A stretch of DNA of 64,000 bases, taken from the NCBI RefSeq assembly GCF_021401245.1, contig NZ_JACBFY010000002.1, positions 558,001-622,000 of the forward strand. Reading direction: 5' to 3'. The notes under the pieces were generated by a model. That model was not told the DNA's origin and ran no database searches. It was given only the letters and a program-made list of their open reading frames with translations. The position numbers were made by a program, and so were the translations under genes. The stretch comes from Pseudacidovorax sp. NFM-22. Lineage in GTDB: Bacteria; Pseudomonadota; Gammaproteobacteria; Burkholderiales; Burkholderiaceae_C. Of the stretch, positions 43,288 through 52,654 are shown piece after piece. Each line of letters begins with the position of its first letter. The first letter of the stretch is position 1.

Positions 43288-44937
43288 TCAGGCGCGTGCG
43301 GCCACTTCGGCCTGCAGATCCTTCTTGGACAGCTTGCCCACGGCCGTCTTGGGCAGCTCGTCACGGGCTTCCATGGCCTGCAGCATTTCGTGCTTGCCGA
43401 GGTAGTCGGCCAGGAAGGCCTTCATGGCTTCGAGCGTGGGCCGCGGCGCGCCCGGCTTGAACTTGATGAAGGCCTTGGGCGACTGGCCGCGGTAGGCATC
43501 GGGGATGCCGATCACGATCACCTCCTCGACGGACGGATGCCGGTAGATCGCCTCCTCGATGTTGCGCGGATAGACGTTGAAGCCACCGCAGATCAGCATG
43601 TCCTTGGTGCGGTCCACGATGTAGACGAAGCCGTCGGGCGTCATGTAGCCGATGTCGCCCGTGCGCAGATAGCCGTCGGGCGTGAAGGCCTCGGCGGTGG
43701 CGTCCGGCCGGTTCCAGTAGCCCGCCATCACGTTGGGACCGCGGATGCACAACTCGCCATGCTCGCCCTCGGGCAGGTCGTGCTGATCCTGCAGGTCGAT
43801 CACCTTGACGTCCACCCCGGGCACGGGAATGCCGCACGAGCCCGGCCGGTAATGGCTGAAGCCGGGCGAGGCGGTGGCCATGGTGCAGGTCTCGGTCATG
43901 CCCCAGCCCTCCTGCAGGCGGCACTGGGCCATGCGCACGAAGGCCTGGTAGACCTCGGCCGCGATCGGCGCGCCGCCCGAGTTGCAGAACTTGAGCGAGG
44001 ACAGGTCCAGCCGGCCGATGTCGGGATGGCCGACGAAGGCCACGTACATGGTCGGCACGCCGAGGAAGACCGTGGTCTTGCGCTCGACGAACTCGCGCAG
44101 CGTCGCCTCCAGGTCGAAGCGCTGGTGCAGCGACAGCTCGGCGCCGATGGAGAGTCCGAACAGCAGGTTGACCACCAGCGCGTAGATGTGGAACAGCGGC
44201 AGCACGGCCAGAAAGCGCTCCTCGCCCTCCGCCAGCGTGCCGGAGCCCACGAGCGTGTGCCACACCTGCGAAACCGCGGCGCTCAGGTTGGCGTGGCTGA
44301 GCATGGCGCCCTTGGGCTGCCCGGTGGTGCCGCCGGTGTACTGCAGCACGGCAATGGCCTGCGCGATGTCCGCCGGCACATGCGGCTCGGCCAGGGGCTC
44401 GGCGGCCAGCAAGGCCGCGAAGGCGACACGCGGGCCGGGTTGCAGCGGCGCCAGCGCGGCGGCGTGCGCAAAGTCGTCTGCGTGCGCCACGACCAGCGTC
44501 TGCAGCAGCCCGTCGTGGACGATGGGCGCCATCTTCTGCAGCAGCTCCGGCGCGTCGAAGGTGATCATCAGCCGGGTGCGGCTGTCCTCCACCTTGTGCC
44601 GCAGTGTCTGGCCGGCGTCGAGCGGCGAGTAGTTCACCACCGTGCCGCCGGCCTGCAGCACCGCGAAGAAGGCCACGATGTACTGCGGCACGTTGGGCAG
44701 GTACAGGCCGACGTGGACGCCGGGCCGCACGCCCAGCTCGCGCAGGCCGCCGGCCACGCGCCGCACATGCTGCGCCAGTGCTGCGTAGTCGAGCACCGTG
44801 TCGCCCTGGCGCACGGCGACGCGGTGCGGCCACCGGCGCTCGGCGTCGCCCAGCAGCGCCGTGAGCGCCGTCAGATGCAGGGGCGCGCTCCAGCTCGCGC
44901 CTTTGGGATAGCTACCCAGCCAGGGGCGGGACGTCAT
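43288..44937 (-). CDS. Medium/long-chain acyl-CoA ligase (AMP-forming)
   Basis: 549 aa. ATP-binding loop VLQYTGGTTGQPKGAMLSHA, then EGWGMTETCTMATASPG, YLRTGDIGYMTPDGFVYIVD and the catalytic Lys region LPKTAVGKLSKKDLQ are all present, so the enzyme looks active. It activates a fatty or similar acid to its CoA thioester. It starts 4 nt after the stop of a Liv-type binding protein, so the two are one transcription unit, a second example here of a binding protein paired with a ligase. Confidence 0.9.
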   Translation of the reverse strand: MTSRPWLGSYPKGASWSAPLHLTALTALLGDAERRWPHRVAVRQGDTVLDYAALAQHVRRVAGGLRELGVRPGVHVGLYLPNVPQYIVAFFAVLQAGGTVVNYSPLDAGQTLRHKVEDSRTRLMITFDAPELLQKMAPIVHDGLLQTLVVAHADDFAHAAALAPLQPGPRVAFAALLAAEPLAEPHVPADIAQAIAVLQYTGGTTGQPKGAMLSHANLSAAVSQVWHTLVGSGTLAEGEERFLAVLPLFHIYALVVNLLFGLSIGAELSLHQRFDLEATLREFVERKTTVFLGVPTMYVAFVGHPDIGRLDLSSLKFCNSGGAPIAAEVYQAFVRMAQCRLQEGWGMTETCTMATASPGFSHYRPGSCGIPVPGVDVKVIDLQDQHDLPEGEHGELCIRGPNVMAGYWNRPDATAEAFTPDGYLRTGDIGYMTPDGFVYIVDRTKDMLICGGFNVYPRNIEEAIYRHPSVEEVIVIGIPDAYRGQSPKAFIKFKPGAPRPTLEAMKAFLADYLGKHEMLQAMEARDELPKTAVGKLSKKDLQAEVAARA

Positions 44938-44941
44938 GGCG

Positions 44942-46177
44942 TCAGAGCCCCGCCGGCCGCTTCATGTCGCACTGATTGGGCACGGCCAGCGCGCTGACCG
45001 GCGTGAGCGATTCCGCGACGAAGCCCTGGTGGGTGCCGTCGAAGCCCTTCTTCACCGCCTTGCCGTCGACGGGATGATTGGCATAGACGTACTGCGGCGC
45101 CATGAACTGATGGTCTTCCTTGCGCACGCTGACGTCGCCGAGGATGGACTTGTACGAGATGCCTTCGAGCGCCGACGCGATCTGCTTCGGATCGGTGGAG
45201 CGGGCCTTGCGCACGCCCTGGGCCAGCAGTTCGGTGGCGGTGGACAGGCGCACGAGATAGAAGGCCTCCTTGTACTTGGCCTCGAACGCGCTTTCGAGCT
45301 TGGCGGCCGTGGGGTTGTCGGCGCCGGGGAACCACTCGCCGATCATGTTGAGCCGCACCGTCGGTGCCGCGTCCAGCGCGATCATGGTCGACTTGTTGGC
45401 GCTGCTGTGCGTCAGGATGCGCAGCTTGTAGCCCGAGTCGCCGGCCGCGCGGATCATCAGCGCCATGTCGTTGCCCCAGTTGCCCGACACCACGGTGTCG
45501 GCGCCTGCGGCACGCATCTTGGCGATGTAGGGGGCGAAGTCCTTCACCGTGCCCGTGGGGAAGAAGTCCTCGCCCACGATCTGGATGTCGGGCCGTGCCT
45601 CGGCCAGCAGGGTCTTGCCGAAGGCCGTCCACTGCCGGCCGAAGCTGTAGTCGGGATTGAGGAAGTAGACCTTCTTGATCTCCGGCGTCTTCTTGACGAA
45701 GTCGGCATACGCCTTCATCCGCATCGTCACCTGCGCCTCGGTCATGAAGTGCCAGAAGGAGCAGTTCTTGCCGACCAGATCAGGATCGATGCCGCCGAAG
45801 TTGAACACCAGCACCGACTTGTCGGGATTGCGCTCGTTGTTGCGGTTGGCGGCCGTGATGACGGCCGAGACGGTGGCCGAGCCGCCGCCGATGAACACGG
45901 CCTTGACCCCCGCCCCCACGGCGGCCTGCAAGGCGGCCTGGCTTTCCTGCGTGGACAGCTTGTTGTCGAAGGCCAGCACCTCCAGCTTGACGCCATCGAT
46001 GCCACCGGCGGCGTTGATGGTGTCGGCCGCGAACCGCAGATGGTTCTCGAAGATCTTGCCGACGTCGGCCATCGGGCCGCTCAGCGGGTCGATGAGCGCG
46101 ATCTTGAGGGTCTGCTGCTGCGCGTGGGCGCCGAGGGCGCAGGCGAGCGCAAAGCCCGCTGCCGTGGTCTTGAACAT
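44942..46177 (-). CDS. Liv-type periplasmic binding protein
   Basis: 411 aa. The signal peptide is short (MFKTTAAGFALACALGAHAQ), cut near residue 19. The mature start TLKIALIDPLSGPMADVGKI and the blocks NAAGGIDGVKLEVLAFDNKL and YFLNPDYSFGRQW mark the LivJ/LivK-type fold. It is co-transcribed with an acyl-CoA ligase rather than with permeases, so it probably feeds another Liv transporter or one elsewhere. The 185 bp upstream (46178-46362) show no clear operator. Confidence 0.9.
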   Translation of the reverse strand: MFKTTAAGFALACALGAHAQQQTLKIALIDPLSGPMADVGKIFENHLRFAADTINAAGGIDGVKLEVLAFDNKLSTQESQAALQAAVGAGVKAVFIGGGSATVSAVITAANRNNERNPDKSVLVFNFGGIDPDLVGKNCSFWHFMTEAQVTMRMKAYADFVKKTPEIKKVYFLNPDYSFGRQWTAFGKTLLAEARPDIQIVGEDFFPTGTVKDFAPYIAKMRAAGADTVVSGNWGNDMALMIRAAGDSGYKLRILTHSSANKSTMIALDAAPTVRLNMIGEWFPGADNPTAAKLESAFEAKYKEAFYLVRLSTATELLAQGVRKARSTDPKQIASALEGISYKSILGDVSVRKEDHQFMAPQYVYANHPVDGKAVKKGFDGTHQGFVAESLTPVSALAVPNQCDMKRPAGL

Positions 46178-46362
46178 GCACTTGTCTCCTGGGGATTTCA
46201 GTCCGGCAGGACCGGACCGCATGCAGTGTCGGAGCAGGCTGCGCCGCGTCTCAGTCAATTGAGCGACTGCCTGGCCGCACGCAGGTCGCCTGGGCGACTG
46301 GGCTGAGCCGCTGCTGACCGCGCACCCCGGGCGGCGCAGGCCCGCCCGCATAATCCGCCGCC

Positions 46363-46965
46363 ATGCCACTGCCGCCCCCCGGGGCCGATGCCGACGCCGC
46401 CCCGCCGGGCGCGCCCGCCCGGCCCGAATCCCTCGCCGACCTCTTCTTCTCCTTCACCATCCTCGCGCTGCAGGGCTTCGGCGGCGTGCTGGCCGTGGTG
46501 CAGCGGGAGCTGGTGGAGCGCAAGCGCTGGCTCACCAAGGAGCAGTTCATCGAGGACTGGGCCGTGGCCCAGGTGCTGCCCGGGCCCAATGTCATCAACC
46601 TGGCGCTGATGCTGGGCGACCGCCATTTCGGCCTGCGCGGCGCCATCGCCGGCCTGGCCGGCATGCTGGTGCTGCCGCTCGCTGTCATCCTGGTGCTGGC
46701 CGTGCTGCATGCCCACTATGCCAACGACCCGCGCGTGGCCGGTGCGCTGCGCGGCATGAGCACCGTGGCCGGCGGCGTGATCGCCGCCACTGGCGTCAAG
46801 CTGATCCCGTCGCTGCGCGCGCATCCGCTGGGCTTCGCGGCCGGCGTGGGCATCGCGGCGCTGGTGTTCGTGCTGATCGCGCTGGCCCGCGTGCCGCTGG
46901 GCGGCGTGCTGCTGCTGGTGGGCGGCGGCGCCTGCGTGTGGACCTTCACGCGGCTGCGGCCCTGA
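46363..46965 (+). CDS. Chromate-transporter (CHR) family half-protein, first
   Basis: 200 aa with about six hydrophobic segments after a Pro/Ala-rich N-terminal tail of about 20 residues. The CHR hallmark is FGGVLAVVQRELVERKRWLT, then AQVLPGPNVINLALMLGDRH, matching the N-terminal half of ChrA. With the next gene it makes a two-gene short-chain CHR pair, thought to work as a heteromer. Substrate could be chromate or another oxyanion; no chrB regulator is adjacent. Confidence 0.85.
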   Translation: MPLPPPGADADAAPPGAPARPESLADLFFSFTILALQGFGGVLAVVQRELVERKRWLTKEQFIEDWAVAQVLPGPNVINLALMLGDRHFGLRGAIAGLAGMLVLPLAVILVLAVLHAHYANDPRVAGALRGMSTVAGGVIAATGVKLIPSLRAHPLGFAAGVGIAALVFVLIALARVPLGGVLLLVGGGACVWTFTRLRP

Positions 46966-46977
46966 GGCGGCGCGGCC

Positions 46978-47577
46978 ATGAGCATCACCCTGCACTGGCA
47001 CGACTGGCTGAGCCTGCTCGGCCAATACATGCTGCTGTCGCTGATGGCGGTGAGCGGCGCCATCACCACCCTGCCCGACATGCAGCGCTACCTGGTGGCG
47101 CAGAAGGGCTGGCTGGACCCGGTGCAGTTCAACGCCTCGGTCGCCATCGCCCAGGCCGCGCCGGGGCCCAACATTCTGTTCGTGGCCCTGATGGGCTGGA
47201 ACGTGGGCCTGAACGCCGGCGGCGGCATCGGGGCCGGCCTTCATGCCTGGCTGCTCGGCCTGCTGGGCGTAGCCACCACCATGACGGGCATCCTGCTGCC
47301 CAGCAGCGTGCTGACGCTGCTGGCCACGCGCTGGGCGCACCGCAACCGCACCCATCGCGGCGTGCGGGCCTTCAAGCAGGGCCTGGCGCCGGTGGCGGTC
47401 GGCCTGCTGGTGGCCACCGGCTGGGTGCTGGCGCGCAGCAACGAGGTCGAGGGCCATGCGCACTGGCCGGTCTGGCTGCTGGCCGGCGTGGCCGGGCTGA
47501 TCGTGTGGCGCACACGGGTGCACCTGCTGTGGCTGCTGGGCGCCGGCGCCGTGCTGGGGGTGCTGGGCGTCTTGTGA
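46978..47577 (+). CDS. Chromate-transporter (CHR) family half-protein, second
   Basis: 199 aa, about five or six membrane segments. Family motifs are SGAITTLPDMQRYLVAQKGW and IAQAAPGPNILFVALMGWNV, the second-half equivalents of those in the preceding gene, 12 nt upstream. The two halves face opposite directions in related pairs. The gene ends just before a paired hairpin repeat. Confidence 0.85.
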   Translation: MSITLHWHDWLSLLGQYMLLSLMAVSGAITTLPDMQRYLVAQKGWLDPVQFNASVAIAQAAPGPNILFVALMGWNVGLNAGGGIGAGLHAWLLGLLGVATTMTGILLPSSVLTLLATRWAHRNRTHRGVRAFKQGLAPVAVGLLVATGWVLARSNEVEGHAHWPVWLLAGVAGLIVWRTRVHLLWLLGAGAVLGVLGVL

Positions 47578-47592
47578 GCGGCGGTGTCCTGC

Positions 47593-47710
47593 TCCCTCTC
47601 CCCTTGCGGGAGAGGGCTGGGGAGAGGGGGCCGCGGCACGGGCGCGAGGGCGGATGGGTGCGGCGGGCTCCCCCCTCTCCCCCAGCCCCTCTCCCGCAAG
47701 GGGAGAGGGG
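47593..47710. repeat. Paired CCCTCTCC hairpin repeat, copy 3
   Basis: Inverted units at 47593-47630 and 47670-47710 (arms CCCTCTCCCC and GGGGAGAGGG) match copies 1 and 2. It directly follows the chromate-transporter pair, where it may terminate that transcript. Confidence 0.82.
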
Positions 47711-47743
47711 AGATCGCCCCGGCCTGGGCTGAGGGGACAATGG

Positions 47744-47799
47744 CGCCCGACCGCCCGACCGCCCGACCGCCCGACCGCCCGACCGCCCGACCGCCCGAC
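47744..47799. repeat. Octanucleotide tandem repeat, seven copies
   Basis: Seven perfect head-to-tail copies of CGCCCGAC end 47 bp before the start codon of the RluF-like gene. An 8-bp unit is not a multiple of three, and such runs change copy number by slippage. Here it lies outside the annotated coding region, so effects on promoter spacing or leader structure are more likely than frame switching. Confidence 0.9.
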
Positions 47800-47846
47800 G
47801 CCCAGCCGCGGTCCCTCTCCGCCCGCCCTACCCTGTTGCCCGCACG

Positions 47847-48626
47847 ATGACCGACACGCCCGACCCGATCCGACTCAACAAGCGCATGGCCGACCTGGGG
47901 CTGTGCTCCCGGCGCGAGGCCGATGCCTGGATCGAGCGCGGCTGGGTCAAGGTCAATGGCCAGGTGGCGGCCATGGGCGTCAAGGTGGGGCCGGCCGACC
48001 GCATCGAGGTCGACAAGCGCGCCCAGGGCCAGCAGGAGCAGCGCGTCACCATCCTGCTGCACAAGCCCGTGGGCTACGTCAGCGGCCAGGCCGAGGACGG
48101 CCACCAGCCCGCCGTGACGCTGGTGCAGCCGCGCAACCACTGGCGCGGCGACGGCAGCCGCCAGCGCTTTGCGCCCGACCAGCTGCGCGGCCTGGCGCCC
48201 GCCGGCCGGCTCGACATCGACTCCGTCGGCCTGCTGGTGCTGACGCAGGACGGCCGCGTCGCCCGCCAACTGATCGGCGAGGACTCGGACATCGAGAAGG
48301 AATACCTCGTGCGCGTGAGCTGGCCCATGGGCGGCCAGGAACGCACGACGGACGTGCAGTCCGTCTTTCCGCGCGAGCAGATCGCGCGCCTGCGCCACGG
48401 CCTGTCGCTCGACGGCCAGCCGCTCAAGCCCGCGCGCGTGGACTGGCAGAACCCCGAGCAGTTGCGCTTCGTGCTCAAGGAAGGCAAGAAGCGCCAGATC
48501 CGCCGCATGTGCGAGGCTGTCGGCCTGCGCGTGGTGGGCCTCAAGCGCATCCGCATCGGCAACGTGGTGCTGGGGCAGCTGCCGCAGGGGCAGTGGCGCT
48601 ACCTGGGGGCGGACGAGCGGTTCTGA
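47847..48626 (+). CDS. rluF: RluF/RluB-type 23S rRNA pseudouridine synthase
   Basis: 259 aa. The N-terminal S4 RNA-binding domain ([20 protein letters not shown], then VKVNGQVA) is followed by the catalytic domain with [10 protein letters not shown] and [18 protein letters not shown]; the Asp at 123 is the conserved nucleophile. [20 protein letters not shown] is the C-terminal RNA-binding part. The KPVGYVSG form suits the RluF branch, so the RluF assignment is probable rather than certain. It is preceded by an octanucleotide repeat. Confidence 0.85.
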   Translation: MTDTPDPIRLNKRMADLGLCSRREADAWIERGWVKVNGQVAAMGVKVGPADRIEVDKRAQGQQEQRVTILLHKPVGYVSGQAEDGHQPAVTLVQPRNHWRGDGSRQRFAPDQLRGLAPAGRLDIDSVGLLVLTQDGRVARQLIGEDSDIEKEYLVRVSWPMGGQERTTDVQSVFPREQIARLRHGLSLDGQPLKPARVDWQNPEQLRFVLKEGKKRQIRRMCEAVGLRVVGLKRIRIGNVVLGQLPQGQWRYLGADERF

Positions 48627-48696
48627 GCGGCCGCCAGACCACGGCCTGCAGCCATTGCCGCGCGCACCGCACCCGTCGTGCGTGCAGCTTTGGCGG

Positions 48697-49959
48697 TTAG
48701 CGCAACCGCCGCACGTTGTCGTCGATGCGGCGCTGGATCAGCGCCAGGGTGTCCGGCGCAATCAGGCCCGGGAACCATTGCCGCGCCGACTGCGCGAAGC
48801 CGCTGGCCACGGCAGCGATGCGCGCGATCGTTTCGCTGGCCTGCGTGCGCGACAGCTCTGCCTCCTGCTCGCCGAGTCGCAGCAATGCCGCGCGGCCGAT
48901 GTCCAGCGCCTCGCCCATCACGTCCATCTGGTGGTAGCCACCGGGGCCTTCGCAGAAGGTCACGTCGAAGGCCGGTGCCAGTTGCCAGTGCCCACGCGCC
49001 GAGAGGCGGTAGGCGAAGTTCTTCGGATGGTCGTCCCGGTTGTGGAAGGCGACATTGAAGACCACGCGCTCGTAGGCGCGCGTGCGCTCGCGGACATCGT
49101 TGGTGCACAGCAGCGTGGCGCGCAGAAAGGTTGCGGCATCGAGCGCACCGGGCGTACGGAAGTCGGCACCGGTGAAGGCAGCCAGGCTCTGGATGGGCAC
49201 GCGCAGGCCCGCCTCGCGGTCGAAGCGCCGGCTGCCGAATGCGGCCTGCCCGCCGGGCAGCGCGAAGTGCTCGGTGGCCGGCGCGTCGATGCCGCAGTGA
49301 CGCAGCGCCTGGGCATAGGCCGCCTCGATGGCGCAGACCTCGGCCGGCTCGTGCTGCGCCGGAAACTTGACGAGCCACGGATCCAACCCCGGCGCGTCGG
49401 CCGTGCTGAAGGTGCCCGTGGCGGGCTCGCGGTACAGCAGCACCTTGGGCCGCGCGCCCTGCGGCGAGCCACCCACCTGCAGCAGGCGCTGGAGGAAGGC
49501 GCCGCCTTCGCCACGCTGCACCTCCTGCACCTCCGCCGCGAGCTGGCCCAGCAGCACCTGGCCCGGCAGGGTCTCGGCGTCTGCCGCGGGCGGCTCGAAG
49601 GAGAGCGCGCCCATGGCGCTGCGGCCGACGTACGCCAGCCGCTCCAGCGGGCCGATGCGGGCCGGGTTGAGGCCGCGCCGCTTGAACAGCCGGTCCATCA
49701 GCAGCAGGCCCCAGCCGTCGGGCAATGCGTCGTACACCGGGCCGGGCAGCCCCAACTGGTGCGCCGGAAAGCCATGGCGCAATCGCGGCCCCTTGAGCGG
49801 CAGCGTGTGGGCCGACAGCTCCAGCCCGCGACGCAGGGCCTCGTCGCTGTACTCGAAGGCGATCAGCGGCCGGCCCGTGATGGCGGTGGAGGACACCAGC
49901 GAGCCCCAGTGCCAGCGCTCGCCCCAGCCTTCGTACCAGACGTCGATGCGCTCAGGCAT
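48697..49959 (-). CDS. hipA: HipA-family serine/threonine kinase toxin (module 1)
   Basis: 420 aa. Family features: the N-terminal GPVYDALPDGWGLLLMDRLF, the Gly-rich GGSPQGARPKVLLY at 163-176, the catalytic loop HNRDDHPKNF with Asp309, and the metal-binding Asp332 in APAFDVTF. HipA kinases arrest growth by phosphorylating translation factors or aminoacyl-tRNA synthetases. It overlaps the hipB gene upstream by 8 nt. All key residues are present, so it is probably active. It converges with the pseudouridine synthase gene. Confidence 0.9.
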   Translation of the reverse strand: MPERIDVWYEGWGERWHWGSLVSSTAITGRPLIAFEYSDEALRRGLELSAHTLPLKGPRLRHGFPAHQLGLPGPVYDALPDGWGLLLMDRLFKRRGLNPARIGPLERLAYVGRSAMGALSFEPPAADAETLPGQVLLGQLAAEVQEVQRGEGGAFLQRLLQVGGSPQGARPKVLLYREPATGTFSTADAPGLDPWLVKFPAQHEPAEVCAIEAAYAQALRHCGIDAPATEHFALPGGQAAFGSRRFDREAGLRVPIQSLAAFTGADFRTPGALDAATFLRATLLCTNDVRERTRAYERVVFNVAFHNRDDHPKNFAYRLSARGHWQLAPAFDVTFCEGPGGYHQMDVMGEALDIGRAALLRLGEQEAELSRTQASETIARIAAVASGFAQSARQWFPGLIAPDTLALIQRRIDDNVRRLR

Positions 49960-50266
49960 CGCCGGCCTTCCGTCGCACGCGCTGGCGTTTGGCGCTGCCC
50001 TCGTAGCGCGCGATGTCGTGCAGGCTCTCCAGCCGCGGCTGGAACAACGCCGCGAGTTCCTCGCGCCGGCCCAGGACGATGGCGACGCGCACCACGTTCT
50101 CGAAGGCGGTGCTGCGACCGGCCTCCAGGTTGGAGACGGTATTGACCGCCACGCCGGCGCGTGCCGCCACCTCGGCCTGGGTCATGCCCTGCGCCAGCCG
50201 TTCGGTGCGCAGCCGGGCGCACAGGGTGCGGGCGATCTCGGCGGGAGGGCTGAGCGTCAATTCCAT
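49952..50266 (-). CDS. hipB: HipB-family antitoxin, XRE-type helix-turn-helix (module 1)
   Basis: 104 aa. The helix-turn-helix LAQGMTQAEVAARAGVAVNT, then VSNLEAGRSTAFENVVRVAI, is followed by a basic C-terminal tail (AKRQRVRRKAGDA). It overlaps hipA by 8 nt. HipB neutralises HipA and represses the operon; a dyad lies just upstream at 50273-50305. The ATG at 50266 is the only reasonable start. Confidence 0.88.
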   Translation of the reverse strand: MELTLSPPAEIARTLCARLRTERLAQGMTQAEVAARAGVAVNTVSNLEAGRSTAFENVVRVAIVLGRREELAALFQPRLESLHDIARYEGSAKRQRVRRKAGDA

Positions 50267-50272
50267 TATGTT

Positions 50273-50305
50273 GGGTTTTAAACGTTGATTTTTCGTCTAA
50301 GACCC
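50273..50305. promoter_or_regulatory. Candidate HipB operator (module 1)
   Basis: GGGTTTTA and TAAGACCC form an imperfect dyad (7 of 8 pairs) with a 17-nt spacer, 7 bp upstream of the hipB start in an AT-rich stretch. It may overlap the promoter. Confidence 0.4.
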
Positions 50306-50430
50306 ATTCTGCAGGATTTATTTCTCGAACACCTGTCCGCGAGGTCGAGCACGGACGGCATACAGATCAGCCTGCCTTAAGTCGCCCCGCCCAGCATCCG
50401 CGCGCACAACGACGACCGCGGAGACACCCC

Positions 50431-51168
50431 ATGCGCGCCCTGCTGGTGGAAGACGACGAGATGATCGCGGCCAGCCTGCGCCAGGGCCTGGCGCGCGAGG
50501 GCTGGTCGCTGGACTGGGCGGCCGACGGGCTCAGCGGCGAGCGCGCGCTGGCCGATGGCGCCTATGCCTGCGTGCTGCTCGACCTGGGCCTGCCCGGGCA
50601 GGAGGGCACCACCCTGCTGCGCCGCGCCCGCGCCCGCGGCGACCGCACGCCGGTGGTGGTGCTCACCGCCCGCGACGGCCTGGACGACCGCGTGGCCGGC
50701 CTGGACCTGGGCGCCGACGACTACCTGCCCAAGCCCTTCGCGCTGCGCGAGCTGCTGGCCCGCATGCGCGCCGTGGTGCGGCGACAGGGCGGCGCGGCCC
50801 AGCCGTGCATCGGGACGCCGCAGCTGCAGCTGGACCTGGCCACGCGCGAGCTGCATCTGCCAGATGGCCGGCGCGAGCCGCTGAGCGCGCGCGAGTTCGC
50901 GCTGATGCACGCCCTGCTGGAGCGCCCCGGCGCCGTGCTCGCGCGCGCCCAGCTGGAGCAGCGCCTCTACGGCTGGGACGACGAGGTGAGCAGCAACGCG
51001 CTGGACGTGCTCATCTACGGCCTGCGCCGCCGACTGGGCGCCGACGCCATCCGCAACGTGCGCGGCCTGGGCTGGCGCGTGAGCACCCAGGCGCCCGGGA
51101 CGCCGGGCGCTCCCGCCAACGGCCTGGCCCACGCGGCGCCGCCGACCTCCGGCCATGGCCGCGACTGA
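50431..51168 (+). CDS. OmpR-family response regulator (QseB/PmrA-like)
   Basis: 245 aa. The receiver domain starts MRALLVEDDEMIAASLRQGL with the phosphoacceptor at Asp51 (VLLDLGLPG) and Lys in GADDYLPKPFALRELLA. The winged-helix DNA-binding domain (about residues 130-225) includes LSAREFALMHALLERPGAVL and SSNALDVLIYGLRRRLGADA. It overlaps its kinase gene by 14 nt and is the first gene of a probable three-gene locus with a small secreted protein. Confidence 0.92.
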   Translation: MRALLVEDDEMIAASLRQGLAREGWSLDWAADGLSGERALADGAYACVLLDLGLPGQEGTTLLRRARARGDRTPVVVLTARDGLDDRVAGLDLGADDYLPKPFALRELLARMRAVVRRQGGAAQPCIGTPQLQLDLATRELHLPDGRREPLSAREFALMHALLERPGAVLARAQLEQRLYGWDDEVSSNALDVLIYGLRRRLGADAIRNVRGLGWRVSTQAPGTPGAPANGLAHAAPPTSGHGRD

Positions 51169-52573
51169 GACCGCGCCGCCGATGCGCCCAGCGCCCTCGC
51201 TGGGCCGTCGCCTGGTCGGCTGGCTGGTGCTGCTCCACGTGGTGGCGGGCCTGCTGGCCACCTGGGGCGCCTATGCGGTCTATGGCCGCATCATCGAAGG
51301 CCTGCGGGACGAGCAGATGCGCTCGATGGCCGAGTCCTATGCCGGCCGCCGGCATGTGCGCGAGCTGCCCACGGTCGACGCCGACGCCATCGCGCGGCGC
51401 GGCGCCCTGGTGGTGCAGCTGTGGACGTCCGACGGCCAGCGGCAGGAGGCCGCCTCCGCCGAGCTGGCCGTGCCCTTGCAGGCCACGCCCGGCTTTGCCG
51501 AGCTGCGCACGGGCCCGCGGCCCGAGCAGCGCTGGCGTGTCTACACCGCGCCGGCCGACGGCGCCGACCGGCTGCGCGTGCAGGTGCTGCAAAGCCGCGC
51601 CTTCCGCCAGCAGCGCTCGCTCACCCGGGCGCTGGCCGAGGGCCTGCCGATCCTGGCGCTGCTGCCGGCCGCGCTGCTGCTGCAGTGGCTGGTGGTGTGG
51701 CGCGCCTCGCGCTCGCTGAGGGCGGTGGCGCGCGAGGTGGCCGCGCAGGACGAGCGCAGCCCGCGCGGCATGCCACCCGAGCGCGTGCCGGCCGAGATCC
51801 GGCCGCTGGTGCAGGCCTTCAATGCCGTGCTGGGCCGGCTGCGCGCCGCGCTGCAGGCGCAGCAGCGCTTCGTGGCCGATGCGGCGCACGAGCTGCGCAC
51901 GCCCTTCACCGCCATCGGCCTGCAGCTGGACAACCTGCGGCCCCATATTCCCGACGGCCCGGCCCGGCAGGGCTTTGCGCAACTGGAGGCCGGCGTCTCG
52001 CGTGCGCAGCGGCTGCAGGCCCAGCTGCTGCGCCTGTCGCGGCAGGAGGCGGCCGAGCCGCTGCAGCCCGAGACCGTGCCCCTGGTGCCGCTGCTGCGCG
52101 ACGCCGTGGCCCAGTTCACCGAGATGGCCGAGCAGCGCCACGTGGACCTGGGCTTTCTCGCCGCGCCCGAGCTGCAGGCGCTGCAGCGGCAGGGCTCGCC
52201 GGTGGAGCTGCGCAGCCTGTTCGACAACCTGCTCGACAACGCCGTGCGCCACAGCCTGCCGGGTGGCTGCGTCGACTTGGTGCTGCATGCGCTGCCCACG
52301 GGCGCCGCCGTGGTCGACGTGGTGGACGAAGGCCCCGGCATCGCCGAGGACGTGCTCCCCCGCGTGTTCGACCGCTTCTACCGCGCACCCGGCGCGGCGG
52401 CCGGCGGCAGCGGGCTGGGCCTGGCCATCGCCGCCAGCGTGGCGCGCCGGCACGGCCTGCGCATCGAGCTGCAGAACCGCCGCAGCACCGAGCGCCGCAG
52501 CGGCCTGCGCGCCCGCGTGCACCTGGGCGACATGCCGTCGCCGTCTCATTCCCAACTCAGAAACGCCACCTAG
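51155..52573 (+). CDS. Sensor histidine kinase (QseC-like)
   Basis: 472 aa. Two membrane segments (about 20-42 and 163-182) enclose a periplasmic domain of about 120 residues. The H-box FVADAAHELRTPFTAIGLQL carries His245; the N-box is SLFDNLLDNAVRHSLPGG and the G-boxes are VVDEGPGIAEDVLPRVFDRF and GGSGLGLAIAASVARRHGL. It partners the overlapping response regulator. The signal is not known; the downstream secreted protein might be a target or an accessory. Confidence 0.92.
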   Translation: MAATETAPPMRPAPSLGRRLVGWLVLLHVVAGLLATWGAYAVYGRIIEGLRDEQMRSMAESYAGRRHVRELPTVDADAIARRGALVVQLWTSDGQRQEAASAELAVPLQATPGFAELRTGPRPEQRWRVYTAPADGADRLRVQVLQSRAFRQQRSLTRALAEGLPILALLPAALLLQWLVVWRASRSLRAVAREVAAQDERSPRGMPPERVPAEIRPLVQAFNAVLGRLRAALQAQQRFVADAAHELRTPFTAIGLQLDNLRPHIPDGPARQGFAQLEAGVSRAQRLQAQLLRLSRQEAAEPLQPETVPLVPLLRDAVAQFTEMAEQRHVDLGFLAAPELQALQRQGSPVELRSLFDNLLDNAVRHSLPGGCVDLVLHALPTGAAVVDVVDEGPGIAEDVLPRVFDRFYRAPGAAAGGSGLGLAIAASVARRHGLRIELQNRRSTERRSGLRARVHLGDMPSPSHSQLRNAT

Positions 52574-52654
52574 AGTGGCCCCAGGCGGGTCCGCCGGCCA
52601 GCATGGCGCAGCCGGCGCGCGACCCACCCTGTTGTTGTGAACGAGGAGATCGAC

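Noticed and set aside
47744-47799. Possible CRISPR array
   Set aside because: The 8-bp units are contiguous with no spacers, so this is a simple tandem repeat.
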